DNA of 64,000 bases from Prorocentrum cordatum (GCA_963575745.1 CAUYUJ010018296.1:135324-199323), one strand, 5' to 3'. Counted from the stretch's first letter, positions 1-12,071 are shown. Notes: generated by a model from the sequence alone, not told the origin. Numbers and translations: made by a program.

Positions 1-74
1 TCCCCGTTCCTAATCTCTCCTCTTCCTCGTTCTCGACCTACCCTGCGAACCCTTCCGCGTCCTTCTCATTTTTT

Positions 75-520
75 TGTTGCGGAGGCTCATCCTTGGAAAG
101 CCTCTGGGGGGCCTCACGAAATCTTTTGTGGGCCTTCATGGGGGCTTCTGGAGGCCTCCTAGGCGCCTTCAGGGAGCCTCTGGGGGCTTCCTGGGGCCAC
201 CTTGCTGCGAACCATTGTCTCCCTCAACGACCAGGTCACGATTTGGAGTGCTTTGGGGGACGTCTTAGGGCTATCTTTGGCCGTCATGGGGCTCTCTTTC
301 GGACCATCTTGGGGCCCTGATGGGCCGTCTTGGGGCTTTTTTCGGATTATCTGCAAGCCCATCCATCCGGATTGTTTTGGGGCGATTATCGGGGTCTTTT
401 GGGCGGTCACGGGCGCCAGAAGACCAAATCATCGGCTATTCAAACATCATACAACAACCATGCGACAATCATTGATGTCTGCATTCGAATGGCCTCTTTG
501 GGGCGTTATTTGGGCCGTCT
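75..520 (+). repeat. Degenerate GGGGCCTCTTGG-type minisatellite array
   Basis: Short G-rich units such as ggggcctc, tggggccgtcttgg and ctcttgggg recur every 12-16 bases. The same wording recurs at about 1.53-2.18, 12.77-13.4 (reversed), 16.36-16.45, 17.3-17.5, 22.5-23.1, 36.25-37.1, 38.86-39.06, 59.25-59.75 and 60.85-60.95 kb. The short ORFs through it (Gly/Leu/Trp-rich) are by-products of the repeat, not genes. Confidence 0.6.
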
Positions 521-578
521 CCGATCGTCGGGTGGGTTTCTGGGACCGCTCGGGTTTTGTGTAACGCACGCACACGCG

Positions 579-952
579 TGTATGTATGTACGTATGTATG
601 TATGTATGTATGTATGCATGCATGCATGCATGCATGCATGTATGTATGTATGTATGTATGTATGTATGTATGTATGTATGTATATACGTACGTACGTACG
701 TACGTATGTGCGTATGTACGTATGTATGTATGTATGTATGTATGTATGTATGTATGTACGTTTGTACGTATGTATGTACGTATGTATGTACGTATGTATG
801 TATGTATGTATGTATGTATGTATGTATGTATGTATGCATGTATGTATGTATGTATGTATGTATGTATGTATGTATGTATGTATATATGAATGCATGCATG
901 TATGCATGTATGTATGTATGTATGTATATATGCATATATGTATGTGTGTACA

Positions 953-985
<33 letters not shown>

Positions 986-1045
986 ATATATGTATATATG
1001 TATGTATTCATGCATACATGCATGTATGTATGTATGTATGCATGA
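579..1045. repeat. (TATG)n tetranucleotide microsatellite
   Basis: Long, slightly interrupted run of tatg/tacg/tgca units, ending in a (TA)n-rich stretch near 955-1000. Tyr/Met/Cys/Val-rich ORFs on both strands come from the repeat. Confidence 0.95.
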
Positions 1046-1529
1046 ATATGCAAGACTGCATTGGTGCTTCGCGCCATGCGCCTTGCCTTGTTCCGGACGC
1101 TTCCCCGACAGCGCAATAAGTCATCGCTTGCTTCAGCAGGGTGGGGGATCTCGAGTCCTGGACGGACGACAGGTTCATTTTTCTTATATCCCTGGTGCCT
1201 GCTGACACCGCGTTCGCCCGATGCTCTTGCACGCTTGTGCGCAGGAAGGGGGCAGGAACAATGATTTTTCACGCGCAAAGGTCCTTTGAGGAAGTGAGGA
1301 GCGTTCCCATGACACGCCGAAGAAGTCGCAGTAGCTCCGAACAAATCGATGTTTGGTCGCTTCCTGACAGTCTGGAGGGCTCCAGGCACTCAGGAAGCCT
1401 TCGATCTTAGCTTCGAATCTAGATCCATTGCCTGTCTCTCTCGATCGGGGAACTTAAACCTCGAGCCTCAAGCGTGGAACCAAGATCGTCGTGTCAGCTC
1501 GATGTACTTCGTAGGAGAACGCCGTCAGC

Positions 1530-2180
1530 GCGTTTTTCGTGTTCTTTTGGGCCGTCCTGGGGCCTTCTTGGCCCGTCTTGGGGAGCTGGGGCCCTCCAGA
1601 GGTCTCCTGAAGCTATCTAGGGCCCTCTTGGGGGCTTCCAGCGGTCTTTTTGGGGGTCTCCCATGGTTGTCGTGGGTCTCTCTTGGGAGCCTTTTGGGGG
1701 CATCTGGGGTTTCTTGTGGGCAGCGTCGGGGCTCTCTGGGCCAGTCTTGGGGCCCTCTTGGGCCGCCTTCAAACCTTCTGGGGGGCGTCTTGGGCCGTCT
1801 TGGGGCGATATCGGGGGCCCATCGGGCCGTCTTGGACGCTGCGAAGATCCCAGAAGCAGATGTGCTAGAAATATACATTTCTTGCGGAAATGAAGTGTTT
1901 TTTTGTTCTTCGGGGCTCGCTCAACGGCCTCTTGGGGCGTCTTGGGGCCTCTTGGGCCGTCTTCAGACCATCGAGGTTCCTCTTGGAGCGCTCTTGTGCT
2001 GTCTTGGATCTCTCTTTCTTTTGCTCCTCTCCGATGACCCCCCTGATCGCCTTGAGTCTGCTCGCAAGGCCCGGCAAGGCGCCTTGGGAGGTTCGGAAGG
2101 GCCAGCGGACTTTTCCAAGGGCGTCCAGGGGGCCGCCGAGACGTCCGAAAGGGCGTCCGGGGCGTCCCTTGGGGGGGGGG
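1530..2180 (+). repeat. GGGGCCTCTTGG-type minisatellite array with AT-richer core
   Basis: G-rich 12-16-base units run over most of the interval. They are broken near 1840-1910 by an AT-richer block (agaagcagatgtgctagaaa... then aatgaagtgttttttt). The block resembles the core seen inside the element copies near 22.86 and 36.9 kb, so this may be a diverged relative of that family. No coding evidence. Confidence 0.5.
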
Positions 2181-2202
2181 GGCAGTTTAAGGGGTGGGGT
2201 GG

Positions 2203-2252
2203 TGGTGTGTGTGTGTGTGTGAGTGTGTGAGTGTGTGTGTGTGTGTGTGTGG
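2203..2252. repeat. (GT)n microsatellite
   Basis: Nearly pure gtgtgt run with a few ga interruptions. Confidence 0.9.
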
Positions 2253-2347
2253 GTTGGTTTATGGGTAATAGAAACTTAAGAATAGGAATAGGAATGTGCA
2301 TAGGGAACACACACATATATATGTATAGGTGTATATGTTTGTAACTT

Positions 2348-2627
2348 GTTATATATATATATATATATATGTATGTGTATGCATGTATCCATGTACGTGT
2401 ACACACATATATATATATATGAATGTTTATGTTTATATGCATGTATGTATGTATGTCTGCATGTATGCATGCATGCATACATGTATGTACGTATGTATGT
2501 AAATAGGCATGTATGTATGCATGTATGCATATATATAACTATACATATATATGTATGTATATGTATGTATATGTATGGTTGTATGTATGCATACATGTAT
2601 ATATATAAATATGCATGTATGTATGTA

Positions 2628-2662
<35 letters not shown>

Positions 2663-2875
2663 ATGTATGTATGTATGTATGTATGTATGTATGTATGTAG
2701 GTATGTATGTATGTATGTATGTATGTATGTATGTATGCATGTACTCATGTATGCATGTATGCATGTATGCATGTATGCATGTATGCATGTATGCAGGTAT
2801 GCATGTATGTATGTATGTATGCATGTATGCATGTATGTATATATGTATGTATGTGTATACGTAAGTATACGTATG
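2348..2875. repeat. (ATGT)n and (CTGT)n microsatellite
   Basis: Tetranucleotide array of atgt/atgc units with a clean (CTGT)n block at about 2629-2661. It ends next to a 50-base unique sequence that is repeated at 12.48-12.54 kb. Confidence 0.95.
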
Positions 2876-2883
2876 ATTCTATA

Positions 2884-2947
2884 TATGTTTGCTGTTTACA
2901 TGAGTCTTTCCATGTGCGGGAGGGATTGGCCCATAGCCGCATGTTCC
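2884..2947 (+). repeat. Dispersed repeat shared with 12.49-12.54 kb
   Basis: The stretch tgctgtttacatgagtcttt followed by ccatgtgcgggagggattgg differs from the segment at about 12488-12538 at only a few positions. Its function is unknown. Confidence 0.6.
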
Positions 2948-2974
2948 TGACTCCCGAGCGACGCCCGGCGCCCC

Positions 2975-3745
2975 ATGGACCAAGGTCTCTCGGGGTCGTC
3001 GGTCCTCGCGGCGCTGGTGGGCTGGATCGGGCACTGGGCGCTGGGCGACATCACCAGCCGGCGTGGTCCTGCCGCTGGCCCACGCGGTGTGGGAGGAACC
3101 CGCTGCTGCCGCGTGCCGTCCTTGCGGCCCGCACGTGTGCGCCGGCGTGCGGGGCCCTCCCCGGCGCAACGACGAGCTGCTGGCCATCTTCGCTTTGCAG
3201 GAGGTTAGACGTTGATGGAGCGTGCCTTGAACGTTGAGGAGCCGCAGGTGCTGGCGGCGCTCGAAGGCTACCCTGGGTCATGGCAGCATCGCGTTTTGCT
3301 CATGCGGATCAAAGAGGAGAAATGGGTCACGCTCGGTCTGGGCGGAGTGCTCGAGGTGCTCGACCTGGTCACGTGCGAGCTGGTGCCCTTTGCGCGCGGC
3401 GCTGCCGTGCTGGCGCGGGCGGCGGGGGACTGTGCGATGCTGGCGGCCATCAGCGACGCGGAGCTCCTCGGCTACCACGCGGCGGCGACGCGGCTGGCTG
3501 GCATCATGGGCGCCGATGGCACCCCTTGTCGCGGGCAGCGGCAACGCATGGCGGGTCGCGGACGCCAGCGCGCCCGAGGTTGGCCTGGAAGTGCCGTCGG
3601 GCGGTCAAGGGCGCGGTGGCGCTCGTCTACTGGGGGGAGCCGCGGCGCTTGCTGTTTGCGGAGCTCGTGCCCGCCGCCGAGTGCGCCAGCTGAGAGCGCG
3701 ACAAGCAGAGCGGCGATGGACGAGATTGGCGGCTGCTCTTAGCTC
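2975..3745 (+). pseudogene. Upstream ORF remnant of a dinoflagellate retroelement
   Basis: A GC-rich, codon-like stretch runs through several frames. The best part begins at 3212 and contains EPQVLAALEGYPGSWQHRVLL, then KWVTLGLGGVLEVLDL and ELLGYHAAATRLAGIMGADG. This texture and order resemble the region upstream of the reverse transcriptase in dinoflagellate retroelement ORFs, as I remember them. After about 3520 the likely reading continues in another frame (VKGAVALVYWGEPRRLLFAE near 3605-3665), so at least one frameshift separates the parts. It lies just upstream of the reverse-transcriptase remnant on the same strand, which supports one element. The family assignment is from memory and not verified. 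Confidence 0.4.
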
Positions 3746-4079
3746 GTGGTAACGTCTTCGGGTCTGGTCTCGCCCCCTCCTCGCAGGCCGTCGATCACTT
3801 CCGACCTCGGGACCTGAGGAAGACGGCCGACTGGCCGCACTCAGGGCCTCGGGCGTTGGTGAAGCTGTTGCGGGCGGTCATCGCTTTCGGACTAGCGCTG
3901 TTCACGTGCCATGCTCACTGGGTCCACCAGTCGGGCGTGCGCCCGGAGATCGCGATCGCCCAGGGGCTTCGGATCCACTGCCGGGTTCTCGCGCTGGCCC
4001 TCGGGTGCGATTGCCTGGGCGCGGTGTCGCTTGAGCTGATGGGCTGACTGCGAGGAGGCTGCTGCTGATCGAGCGCGCC

Positions 4080-5050
4080 GTGCGGGTCAGCCCGAAGGCG
4101 CCGTCGTTCCAGGGTCTCGGCAAGATGACGGAGCATGCGATGGGCGAGGTCGGCGGTCTCGCGACCCGCGCGTTCGCGGCGCGCGTGGCCGCGCCTGGCG
4201 GAGCGGGGGCCCCGGGCCCTCGAGCAGAACCGGCTACTGCGGGAGGGGCTGGCCGCCGAGGTCAAGGACCGCGACGAGGGCGGCGACGACGACCAGAAGG
4301 GGGGGGAGAAAGACCAGCCCAGCGGCGCCCAGTCGGGCGGCGGGGGCAAAGGCTGACGGCCGGCTGCGGCCCCGAGGGAGTGGGGCCTCAGCTCCCTCGG
4401 GCATTGCTCGAGGCCCCTCTGCCCTTGCTCTTGCGCGCGAAGGGGTCGGGCCAGTCGCCGGGCCTCCGGCCAGTCTTCCCCGGCCAACGACGTCGCCCAG
4501 TGCCCGGGCGTGCTTGTTTCAGGCGCCGCGGTGGCGCTGTCTGCCCTTGCGGAGGCGCATCCACGGCTGCCGCTCCTTCGTCGGCACCGTGCGAGCAGTC
4601 TCGCTCCTGTGCGCTGCTCTCCCCGGCATTGCCAGGCGATGGAGCGGCTGCGCGCCTCCCCTGGTCCGCTGCTGGCCGACTGGGGCGTGCCCCCTGTCAT
4701 GGGCGCCCTGGCGGGCTTGCTGTGCTCCGACGACTTCTGCGCCGCGGCGCCGCGTCGGGTGGCGCGGCCCCGGGGTCCAACGACGCGGGCGAGCTTCGGG
4801 CGTCGAAGGCCGACTTGGCGCCGAAGGGCGCGGCGGCTGTAGCGCCCCAAGAGGCGGCCGAGCTCAACGACCACCCGCGTGTGCGCATCTTGAAGCCAGA
4901 CTCCGAGCTGCGGAACGATGCGGGCTCGGGGCCCATGCGCGGCCAGCCTTGCTGGGGCCCGATCCTGAGGGCAGCCGCGCCAAGAAGCGGGAGTACCTCA
5001 ACGCCCTCGCGAGGGCTGGTCCTCTCGCCTGGCGGCGACGGGTTCGCTAT
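4080..5050 (+). pseudogene. Linker region of the decayed retroelement
   Basis: GC-rich sequence with overlapping Arg/Ala/Pro-rich ORFs in all frames lies between the upstream ORF remnant and the reverse-transcriptase motifs. No domain can be named. Position and composition fit the spacer between gag-like and RT domains of the same element. Confidence 0.3.
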
Positions 5051-6213
5051 CGAGTGGGGTGCTTCTTCGTTGAGGAGAAGGGCTCCACGCTGCGCCTGGT
5101 GATCGAGGCGAGGTGGGCCAATCGCGCGTGTCGCGCGCCGCCCTTGAGTCGGCTGGCGGTGCATGGCGCCCTCGCGCGGGCCTCGGCCAGACACGAGTCG
5201 TTCTGCTTGATGCGGGGGCGGCATGGGCGCGTGATCCAGGCCTGCGTCGCGTCGGGCGTCGGGGCCAGCATCGGCGCCGCGGTCAGCGAGGCGTGCGACG
5301 ACGACCTCCGGACCATGGACCTCGTCGAGGCGTCCGATGTGCTAGAGGCGTGCTTCCTGGGCATGGCCGTGGGATGGTCGTGGGCTTTGTGCTTCCGCAA
5401 TGAGACGATCTCCGAGTGCATGAGGGGGGCCCTGCGCGAGGTCGGGCTGCTGGACGTCCTTGTCGGGGGCCGGCGGCGTCCTGCGTGGTGCGGGCCCCGC
5501 GTGCTGGCCGTGGCCCCGTGCGTCGATGGCGCCGACGTGCTGGCATTGGGGCGCTCCGAGGGGCGCCGTATCTACGAGCCGGTGCTTGCGGCGAGTTCCT
5601 GGGGGTGGTGCTGGGCGGCCCGAGGCGGCGGCTCCGGCGCGCGGCGCGGCGCCGCTGGCGGCTGTGGACGGCGCTCGGGCGCGTGCTGGTCCAAGGGCGC
5701 CTGTCGGGCGACGCCGTGCGGGTCGTGTGCGGCCACCTCTGCCGCCGCTTCGGACTGCGCCCCCCCTTGCTCTCGATCCTCCAGAGGGTTTACGCTTTCG
5801 CTCGAGGGCACCTGGGGGCCGTCGCTGTGCTGCCTGCCGACGTCTGGGACGAGCTGTGGGTGGCGCGCGCCACGGTGCCATTCGCCGACTCGGACCTCGG
5901 GCGGCCGTTGCGTCGGGCCATGTGGTGCTCAAGCGCGTCGATGCACGGCTGCGCCCTCCACGACGCCACCGCGGGTCGTGCCGAGGACTTCGACGTGGGC
6001 CAGTGGAAGGAGCGCTGGGGGTTCCGTGAAGTGCTGGAATGCGTCGACCGCGGGCCCGACGCCGCCCTGGCCGCGTCCGCCCTCCTGACGACGGACGCGG
6101 GCCAGGACTGGGCGACCGACCCTGATGGCGGGCGCGGTCCGCGACGACCACCGAGGGCCCAGCGCGGCCGTCGTTGCGCCGGCGCAGCTCGGAGCCCGCC
6201 GCCGGCGCTATGA
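5030..6213 (+). pseudogene. Frameshifted reverse-transcriptase-like ORF
   Basis: The first half, read in one frame, has VGCFFVEEKGSTLRLVIEAR at 5054-5113, which matches the opening RT motif (charged turn, then R-L-hydrophobic-hydrophobic-D/E-A-R). GMAVGWSWAL follows at 5360-5389, and PCVDGADVLA at about 5516-5545 lies where the catalytic aspartates belong. The frame changes near 5585. The next frame gives GEFLGVVLGG (5590 on), then LSGDAVRVVCGHLCRRFGL, then an RNase-H-like MWCSSASMHGCALHD at 5920-5964, and ends at 6213. The order matches a reverse transcriptase plus RNase-H module of dinoflagellate retroelements. The aspartate pair is degenerate and the expected Cys-Ser-Asp-Ala-Ser is Cys-Ser-Ser-Ala-Ser. 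With the frameshift, this marks it as non-functional. It could instead be an assembly artefact around one indel. Confidence 0.6.
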
Positions 6214-6900
6214 GCGTTTAGAGGGCGCGGTCCCGCCGCTGCCCAGTCGGCTCACCCACCCTGGGCGCTGAGGCCTCGTCGTGGCTGGCTGCTGGCGACG
6301 GCCCGAGGCGATCCGCGTGCTGGAGGCGCGGGCGTCGCTGAAGGGGCTTCGGCGCGCGGCTGGGTCTGCTGGCGGCGCCGACGCGGTGGTCGTCTCCCTC
6401 GGCGACGACGTGGGCGAGCTCCTGGCACTGGAATGAAGGTGCTATGGGGAGGTGCTGGTATGCCGGATAATTTCAAAGTAGCCGTAACATAGGTTACGAA
6501 AACAGGTGAACAGCGCATATTCGGCAAATGTAAGTTGAATGACATTCTGTTATAAGGTGTAAGCGCTACATGCGCAAGCGGTGCTTCCGGCGCGCAGCGA
6601 TTGCCTTGCCGGGAAAACCGATTGTAATAGCAGCCCGGGGCGATCATGCGTCTTGCAGCGGCGCGCGGGATCGGCTTCCATGGATCGGTTTTGGCGTCTC
6701 TCGCCGCGCGGGCGCACCGTGAATTGGCGCGGCGCGGGGCCTGCCGTCGCCAGTGCGCGTCCAGCAAACTATTGGCGAAGGGCCCGCCCATCTGCAGCAG
6801 TTCTGATCGCCGTTTCTGGTGGAATTTCTTTGGGCCGGGGGGCGCGTGACAGAGGCGTGCCGACGTGGGCAAGGGCCGCCGCGCGAGCGGTGCCAGCGGG
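6214..6900. other. Intergenic, no feature recognised
   Basis: Contains a short AT-richer island (6465-6570) between GC-rich flanks. No gene, repeat or RNA structure is supported. Confidence 0.5.
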
Positions 6901-6904
6901 GTCG

Positions 6905-7450
6905 GGGCTTTCAGCGGGGCCTCCTGCGGGGCCGCGACGCGCGTGGCAGTTGCGCAAATATGCCGCGCCCAGCCGCTGCCGCTGGGGCCTTCGGCAGGGC
7001 CCCCCGTCGAGCCGCGAACTGCGCGAGGCTTCTGCAGGCGCCGCGCGCGGCCGCCGCCCCCGGGGCCTTCGGTGGAGGTCCCCGTGGGGCCACGACGCGC
7101 GCGAGCGGTGCCCGTGTGCGCGCGGCCGCTGACGCTGGGACCTCTGGCTGGTTTCCTTATTCGGGAATCGAGCGCGCGAGGGGTGCGCAAGCGTCGGGCG
7201 CGGCTAATGCCGCTGGAGCCTGGGGAGTGCAAGTGCCGCGCGCGGCCGCTGCTACCGCGGCCTCGACGCAGTCGCCTGTGGGGCCGCGAAGCGTGCGAGG
7301 GGTGTGCAAGTAGGGCGCGCAGCCTCTGCCGCTGCGGCTTTCGGTGGGGCAAATGCTTGAGGGTCCTGCGAGCACCGCGCGCGGCCGCTGCCGTTGGGGG
7401 CTTCGGTGGGCCCCCCATCCGGGGCGACGGCTGGGGCCCGCTTCGAGGCC
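6905..7450 (-). repeat. Diverged minisatellite related to the 29-31.7 kb array, opposite orientation
   Basis: Units of about 76-78 bases recur: ggggccttcgg at 6984, ggggccttcgg at 7062, gggacctctgg at 7138, then weaker copies to ggggcttcgg near 7396. Each unit runs ggggcc-rcgaa, then a gcgaggggtgt-type stretch, a gccgctgccgctggggcc stretch and ttcgg. That is the reverse complement of the unit at 28982-31675. The copies are far more diverged here, so this is an old array. Confidence 0.6.
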
Positions 7451-9600
7451 GCGGCATTTTTTCGCAGGGTCATTGCCCTTGAGGCACCGCCCCATGTCGG
7501 CGAAACTTTCTTGGCCGCACTGCCGCGGGGGGTGGCGTGGCGCAGACGTCATCTGCTGGGCCGCGCGGCTGCGCCCCTCGCACGGCGCGGCCCCGCCTGT
7601 CTGGCGTCGGGGGGCGGCGGGGCTCTCGACCCGAGGGTGCGTGGGGCAGGGGGGTGGGGGGGGGGCGCGGCCCCGTGGGGCAGCCGCGTTCCGTCGCGGG
7701 CCTCCTGCAGGGGGCGTCGCGCCATTCTACCTCGCTCCCGCTGGCTGCCCCAGGGAACGAGTCATGTTGCGTTTTTTTTTTTTTTTTTTTGGGGGGGCCT
7801 TTTCACCGATCGGGGCGGGTTTATTTTTCGTTCATTGATTCGGCATTTTGGGTGAACAAATATGCGCCCCCCCAGCCACTTATTTGTAGTTCATTTGTTT
7901 GCGTATTTTCTGTAGGGAGAAGAGGCGAACCATAGACGAAACATATGCGAAAAATGCGCGCGCGGAGTCGATGGGCGTCTCGCCTATTTCGGCCGCTTAA
8001 TTTTTCCTTATTTCAAATGGGAGTGGAATTTCCCTTGGGGATTGCGAGTGTGGTGCTTCTTTTTCTGTCGCGTTCATTTTTGGGGTATTTCGATTGGGGC
8101 AACTCGAACGCACCTAGACAGATCGCGGCCGCCTGTGGGCCCTGCGCATCGAGACCCCGAGGCGATCGCGCCGGCGTCTGGTGCGGAGCCTCGGGGACAT
8201 CTTCCGCCGCCCTGGGTCGCCGTGGCCATCTTGCAACAATTCTGGGGGCCGTCGAGTTTGTTGCCCGGGGCGCTGGCGCAATCGGCGCGGGCTGGGCCGG
8301 ATGCGAGCGGCGCCGTGGGTTGGGGGTCGCCGTGGGGGGTCGCGGCGCAGACGGTCAAGAGGAACACCGGGGTTAATTGGAGAGGGCGGTGGGCAGGATG
8401 AAGGGCGCGCGGGGGGGGGGGCGCGATCGGAGGGCGACGGGGGTTTGGGGGGGAAGAGGGTTGGGGGGAGGTGAGAGTTACAGGGGGTTCCACGTCGTCG
8501 GCGGCTGTCTGGGGGGCGTTCTTGCTGGCTCACTCGCAATTCGCAGCGGCGGCAGCCGCGCGGGCCGCGGCTGCGTGCTCTCGACGTCATCGGTGCGTGG
8601 GGGCGCGCAGGACGTTTTGCCTTCGGCGTTCGCGCGATGATGGCGCAGTAGCCATGTGAGAGCTTGGATCGCAGAAATGTTGGGTGGCCCGTGGTCCTTT
8701 GCAGTGGCGAGTCGGCCTGTAGCTTCGCGCGGCCTGGGCCCGCCTCCGCTGATTTTCCCCCGCCCCATCGCCCTGTCCCCCTCGTTCCAAGGGCCCGTTC
8801 TCAGCGGCCCCATCGGGGCAGTTCTAGGCGCTGCCGCCGTTCAAGTTCCAGTCGCCCTCCTTTCCGTCCTCTGCGCCCCCTCTTCGCCCAATGCTATTCC
8901 CCGGGCGATGTCGCGCGCCTGCCCCCCGTCCTTCTCCTCGTGCGCGGGTTTCATCGGCCCCGTCGTGTTTTTCTTGGCGCCGTCGTTCCTGTCAGTGGCT
9001 GCGCAGCTTCTGCCCCCTTGTCTGCCTTCCGCCGTGTCGCCGCCGCCGCTGCCGTCGCAGATGTGGTGTCGGAGATATGCGGATTCGGTGGGGTTGTGTC
9101 GTCGGCTCGCAAGCGAGGCGTTCGAGTTGTCCAGGGTGGATCACTTCTGGGCGGGCGCGCGCAGTTGCGTTTCGCGTGTGCCGCGTGCCACTTCGCTAAT
9201 CCAGCGAACGGTTTCTGCTTGTTTTTACAGCGGAGTCATGCTCTTCATGTATTTCACAGCACCTGGGTAGATCGCGAAGGTGACTGTCCCGGCGAGAGCC
9301 CCGGGGAAAACGTATAGGGCGACAGATGGAACCCCGAACGGGGTCCACATCAGTGCAAACACTCTCCGGGGATTTGGGGTGCTGCGCGGACCCCGGGCGG
9401 TGCCTGCCTGGCGTAGGGCAAGCGCTGTTTGGGAATCGGCGGTGCGACCGTCGTCGTTGTCGTCGCCGTCCTCCTCCTCCTCCTTTTCCTTTTCTGCCTC
9501 CTCCGCGCGCCCCTTCATCCTTTCCTTCCTTTTCCTCGGTAGTGGGCAGAGAGGAAGCAGCGGAGCAAGGGGTGCGCGGACGAAGAGAATTGACATGTTT
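7450..9600. other. GC-rich intergenic DNA, no gene supported
   Basis: Overlapping Arg/Ala/Pro ORFs occur in every frame, as expected from composition. A poly-T run followed by poly-G lies at about 7772-7797. No conserved domain, repeat or RNA gene was seen. Confidence 0.4.
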
Positions 9601-10600
9601 ATTCAATTGAATGTTTTCCTGGATTCTCTGGCGGCCCATGAGTGGCTGCCCTTTAATCCTGGCGCGGGGGCGCGGGCGCCCCTGCGACTGCGCCGTGAAA
9701 ATTTGTTGTCGCGAGGCGGCCGCGTGGCGGGTGGCTGCCGACCGGCGGGGGGCGTGCGTCGACGCGGGTCGGGGCCCGTCGGACAAGGACTCGCGATTCG
9801 GCGATCGCGGTCAGCTGTTGCCGGGCGCCGCGCTGGCGCCCCAGGGGGCTGGCTGCTCGACGGTGAGCTCGACGGCGGGCGGGCGCAGTCTCGGGCCTCC
9901 TGCAGCGGGGCCTGGTCGCGGCGGGCCGCCCGGCGGCGGTGTCGCCAACGCCCGACGTCGCACCCGGCCTGGGCAGGGCCCGGGCGCGGCCGCCAGCCAG
10001 GCAGCATGCTGGGCGATTCGTTTTAAAGCTTTTCGCAGGCAGCGTTCGCCTGTCTGGAGCCGCCTGCCAGGCGCGGCTGGACGTCGCCGTGTTCATTGAG
10101 TTGGAAAGCGGAACCCAGTTCGACGTCCTATGTCAAATTGTTTTGGGACTTCTCCTTGAATGGATTCGGGCTGGACGGGTATGGCGGGTGCATCTGGGGG
10201 CGCTTTGCGCGTGGGTCTTTCGCGCTCGCTCAATGGGGCCCTCGCGTTCTCCTATGGCCCGTGCTGGCCTATCCTGCGCTCTCGCTTCGGCTCGTATTCT
10301 CCTGGCAGTACTGGCAGTTTCGAAGCGGTGCGATATCTGCGTCGCTGTCGAAAATCCGCTTTCGTCACGGCTTTGGGTCTGGGGGCCTATGCAGACTATC
10401 CTCGGCAAATTGGGGTACCTGTCCGTCGATTTCAACGCGTGCCGCCTTGGGGCGCCGCGCCGCGCGCCGACTCGGATAGCTTCGATCCTCCCAGGGCTCG
10501 ACCAGGCCATCGGGGTTCGTTGCCGATGCACCCCGCCGCGCATCGTCCACGAAGACGGAGTCGCGATCCCGATCTCCTCGGGCCGTTCCTGCAGCGTTTG
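9600..10600. other. GC-rich region, possible decayed coding sequence
   Basis: Several overlapping ORFs exist on both strands, none with a recognisable motif. It lies just upstream of a gag-like remnant on the plus strand and may belong to that element. Confidence 0.25.
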
Positions 10601-12071
10601 GGTCGCCGAGCTTGCCGGGCAGCATCCACCGCGGCTCTGCCGCGCCTGCGCGCTGGTCGCAGCGCGGGCGGCGCCGGCCAGGGCTCGGGCTCATGAGCTA
10701 CGGTGCGGGCGGGGTCCCGCCTGGAGGTGGGCCCACCTGGAGGCCGCCGCCAGCGCTGGGACAGCGCCGGGGACCCCGCGTCCGCCTCGACGCCCGGGGC
10801 CCCTCACCATCGGTTGGGAGCTTGCCGTCGACGCCTGGGGCGTTCGAGTTCCCGACGAGCGGCGCCGCGTCGGACCTGCTGGCCCCGCCCCGCCGCGGGC
10901 TGCCCCCTGGCTCGGGGCCGGCGAGACGCGGCCAGGGCCCGCGGCGGCGGCGCTCGAGGGATGGGGCCTCGCGGCGAGCTCGGCCCCCGCCAGGGTGCCG
11001 CGGCCTGCCGCCGCGACGTCGGCGGACCTGTCTCGCGCGGAGCGGGCCTCTCGGCGGGCGCCCGAGGCCCCGGCGACCGACGACGCGTGCCCGGCGGTTC
11101 CCGAGCTGCGCTCCATCGGCCAGGCCACGAAGAACCGCTGCGCCGCCGCGTTCGAGGTTCAAGATCTAGGCGGCGCAGCGGGGTCAGACCGTGGGCAAGA
11201 TGGCCAAGGACACGGAGGCCCTGGAGGTGCTTGTGCATGCGCGGCGGGCCGACGAGCGTGGCCAGGGATGTCATCTTCGGCGCCATGTTCGAGCTCAGCC
11301 AAGGCAAGGGGTCCAACGCGCTGCCGAGGTGCCGCCGGTCGCTCCAGGGGTTCCGCAAGGGCGACTTCCTGGTGTCCAAGGATCCGTGTCCTCGGGGGGC
11401 GACGGCGCGTGTGTGCGCGGCGCTCTTCAAGGACGGCTCCTTGCTCTCGGTGCTCAGCGGCCTCGCGTTCGGGATGCAGCGCGACCTCTTCGCGCGGCCG
11501 TCCGAGACACTGGGCGTCCTGACGGAGGGCGTCGTGGCTCCGCGGACGGGGGCCTACCCGGGCGTGGCCGTGATCGTGGCCCCCAGACCAGTGCGCGCGG
11601 TTGCCGCGGAGGCGGCCGCTCGGGCCGGGTGGCGCGCGCTTCCGACCTCGACGCCCACTGGCGGTGCGCCGACGCCCGGTGGCGCAGCCGGCCAACGGCG
11701 GGGAGCTCGGCATCGCCGTCCTCGCCGGGCTCGGCGGCCTGGGCTTCGAGTTCACCCCCGAGGTGCCCATGGCCCTGCAGAGGGCGGCTCTCGCAGGACT
11801 CGCAGGTCAGGCCCCGCTGACGCCGCTGACCCCCGGCGAGTGCGAGCGCCAGATCCTGGTGGCGACCGAGCTGGCAGGCCTGAGCCCGCTCCGCGCCGCC
11901 CCCCGCTCTGCCCGTCATGGATGCGCCAGCTCGGCCGCGCGGCTGCGCGTCCTCGATCTCGAGGTGTTCCAGGAGCGGGGGCGGTGGCTGACGCCCATGA
12001 GTTTCGGGCGATGCGAGAAGTCGGGCGAGCTCATCAGACAGGCGGCGGCAATCAAAGACAATATCCCATAG
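10600..12071 (+). pseudogene. Degenerate gag-like or retroelement ORF
   Basis: Codon-like stretches occur in different plus-strand frames: MGKMAKDTEALEVLVHAR (about 11191), then RDVIFGAMFELSQGKG and GFRKGDFLVSKDPCPRG (about 11263-11400), then CAALFKDGSLLSVLSGLAFG (about 11415-11475). After another shift come GFEFTPEVPMALQRAALAGL and MSFGRCEKSGELIRQAAAI, ending at 12071. The rest is Pro/Arg/Ala-rich. The mix of a disordered GC-rich N-terminus and more regular segments resembles gag-like regions of dinoflagellate retroelements, but I recognise no named domain. At least two frameshifts are needed, so it is probably a remnant. Confidence 0.3.

Noticed and set aside
4080-5102. 340-codon Arg/Ala/Pro-rich ORF as a stand-alone gene
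   Set aside because: Similar ORFs exist in all frames of this GC-rich stretch, and it is better explained as the linker of the retroelement remnant.
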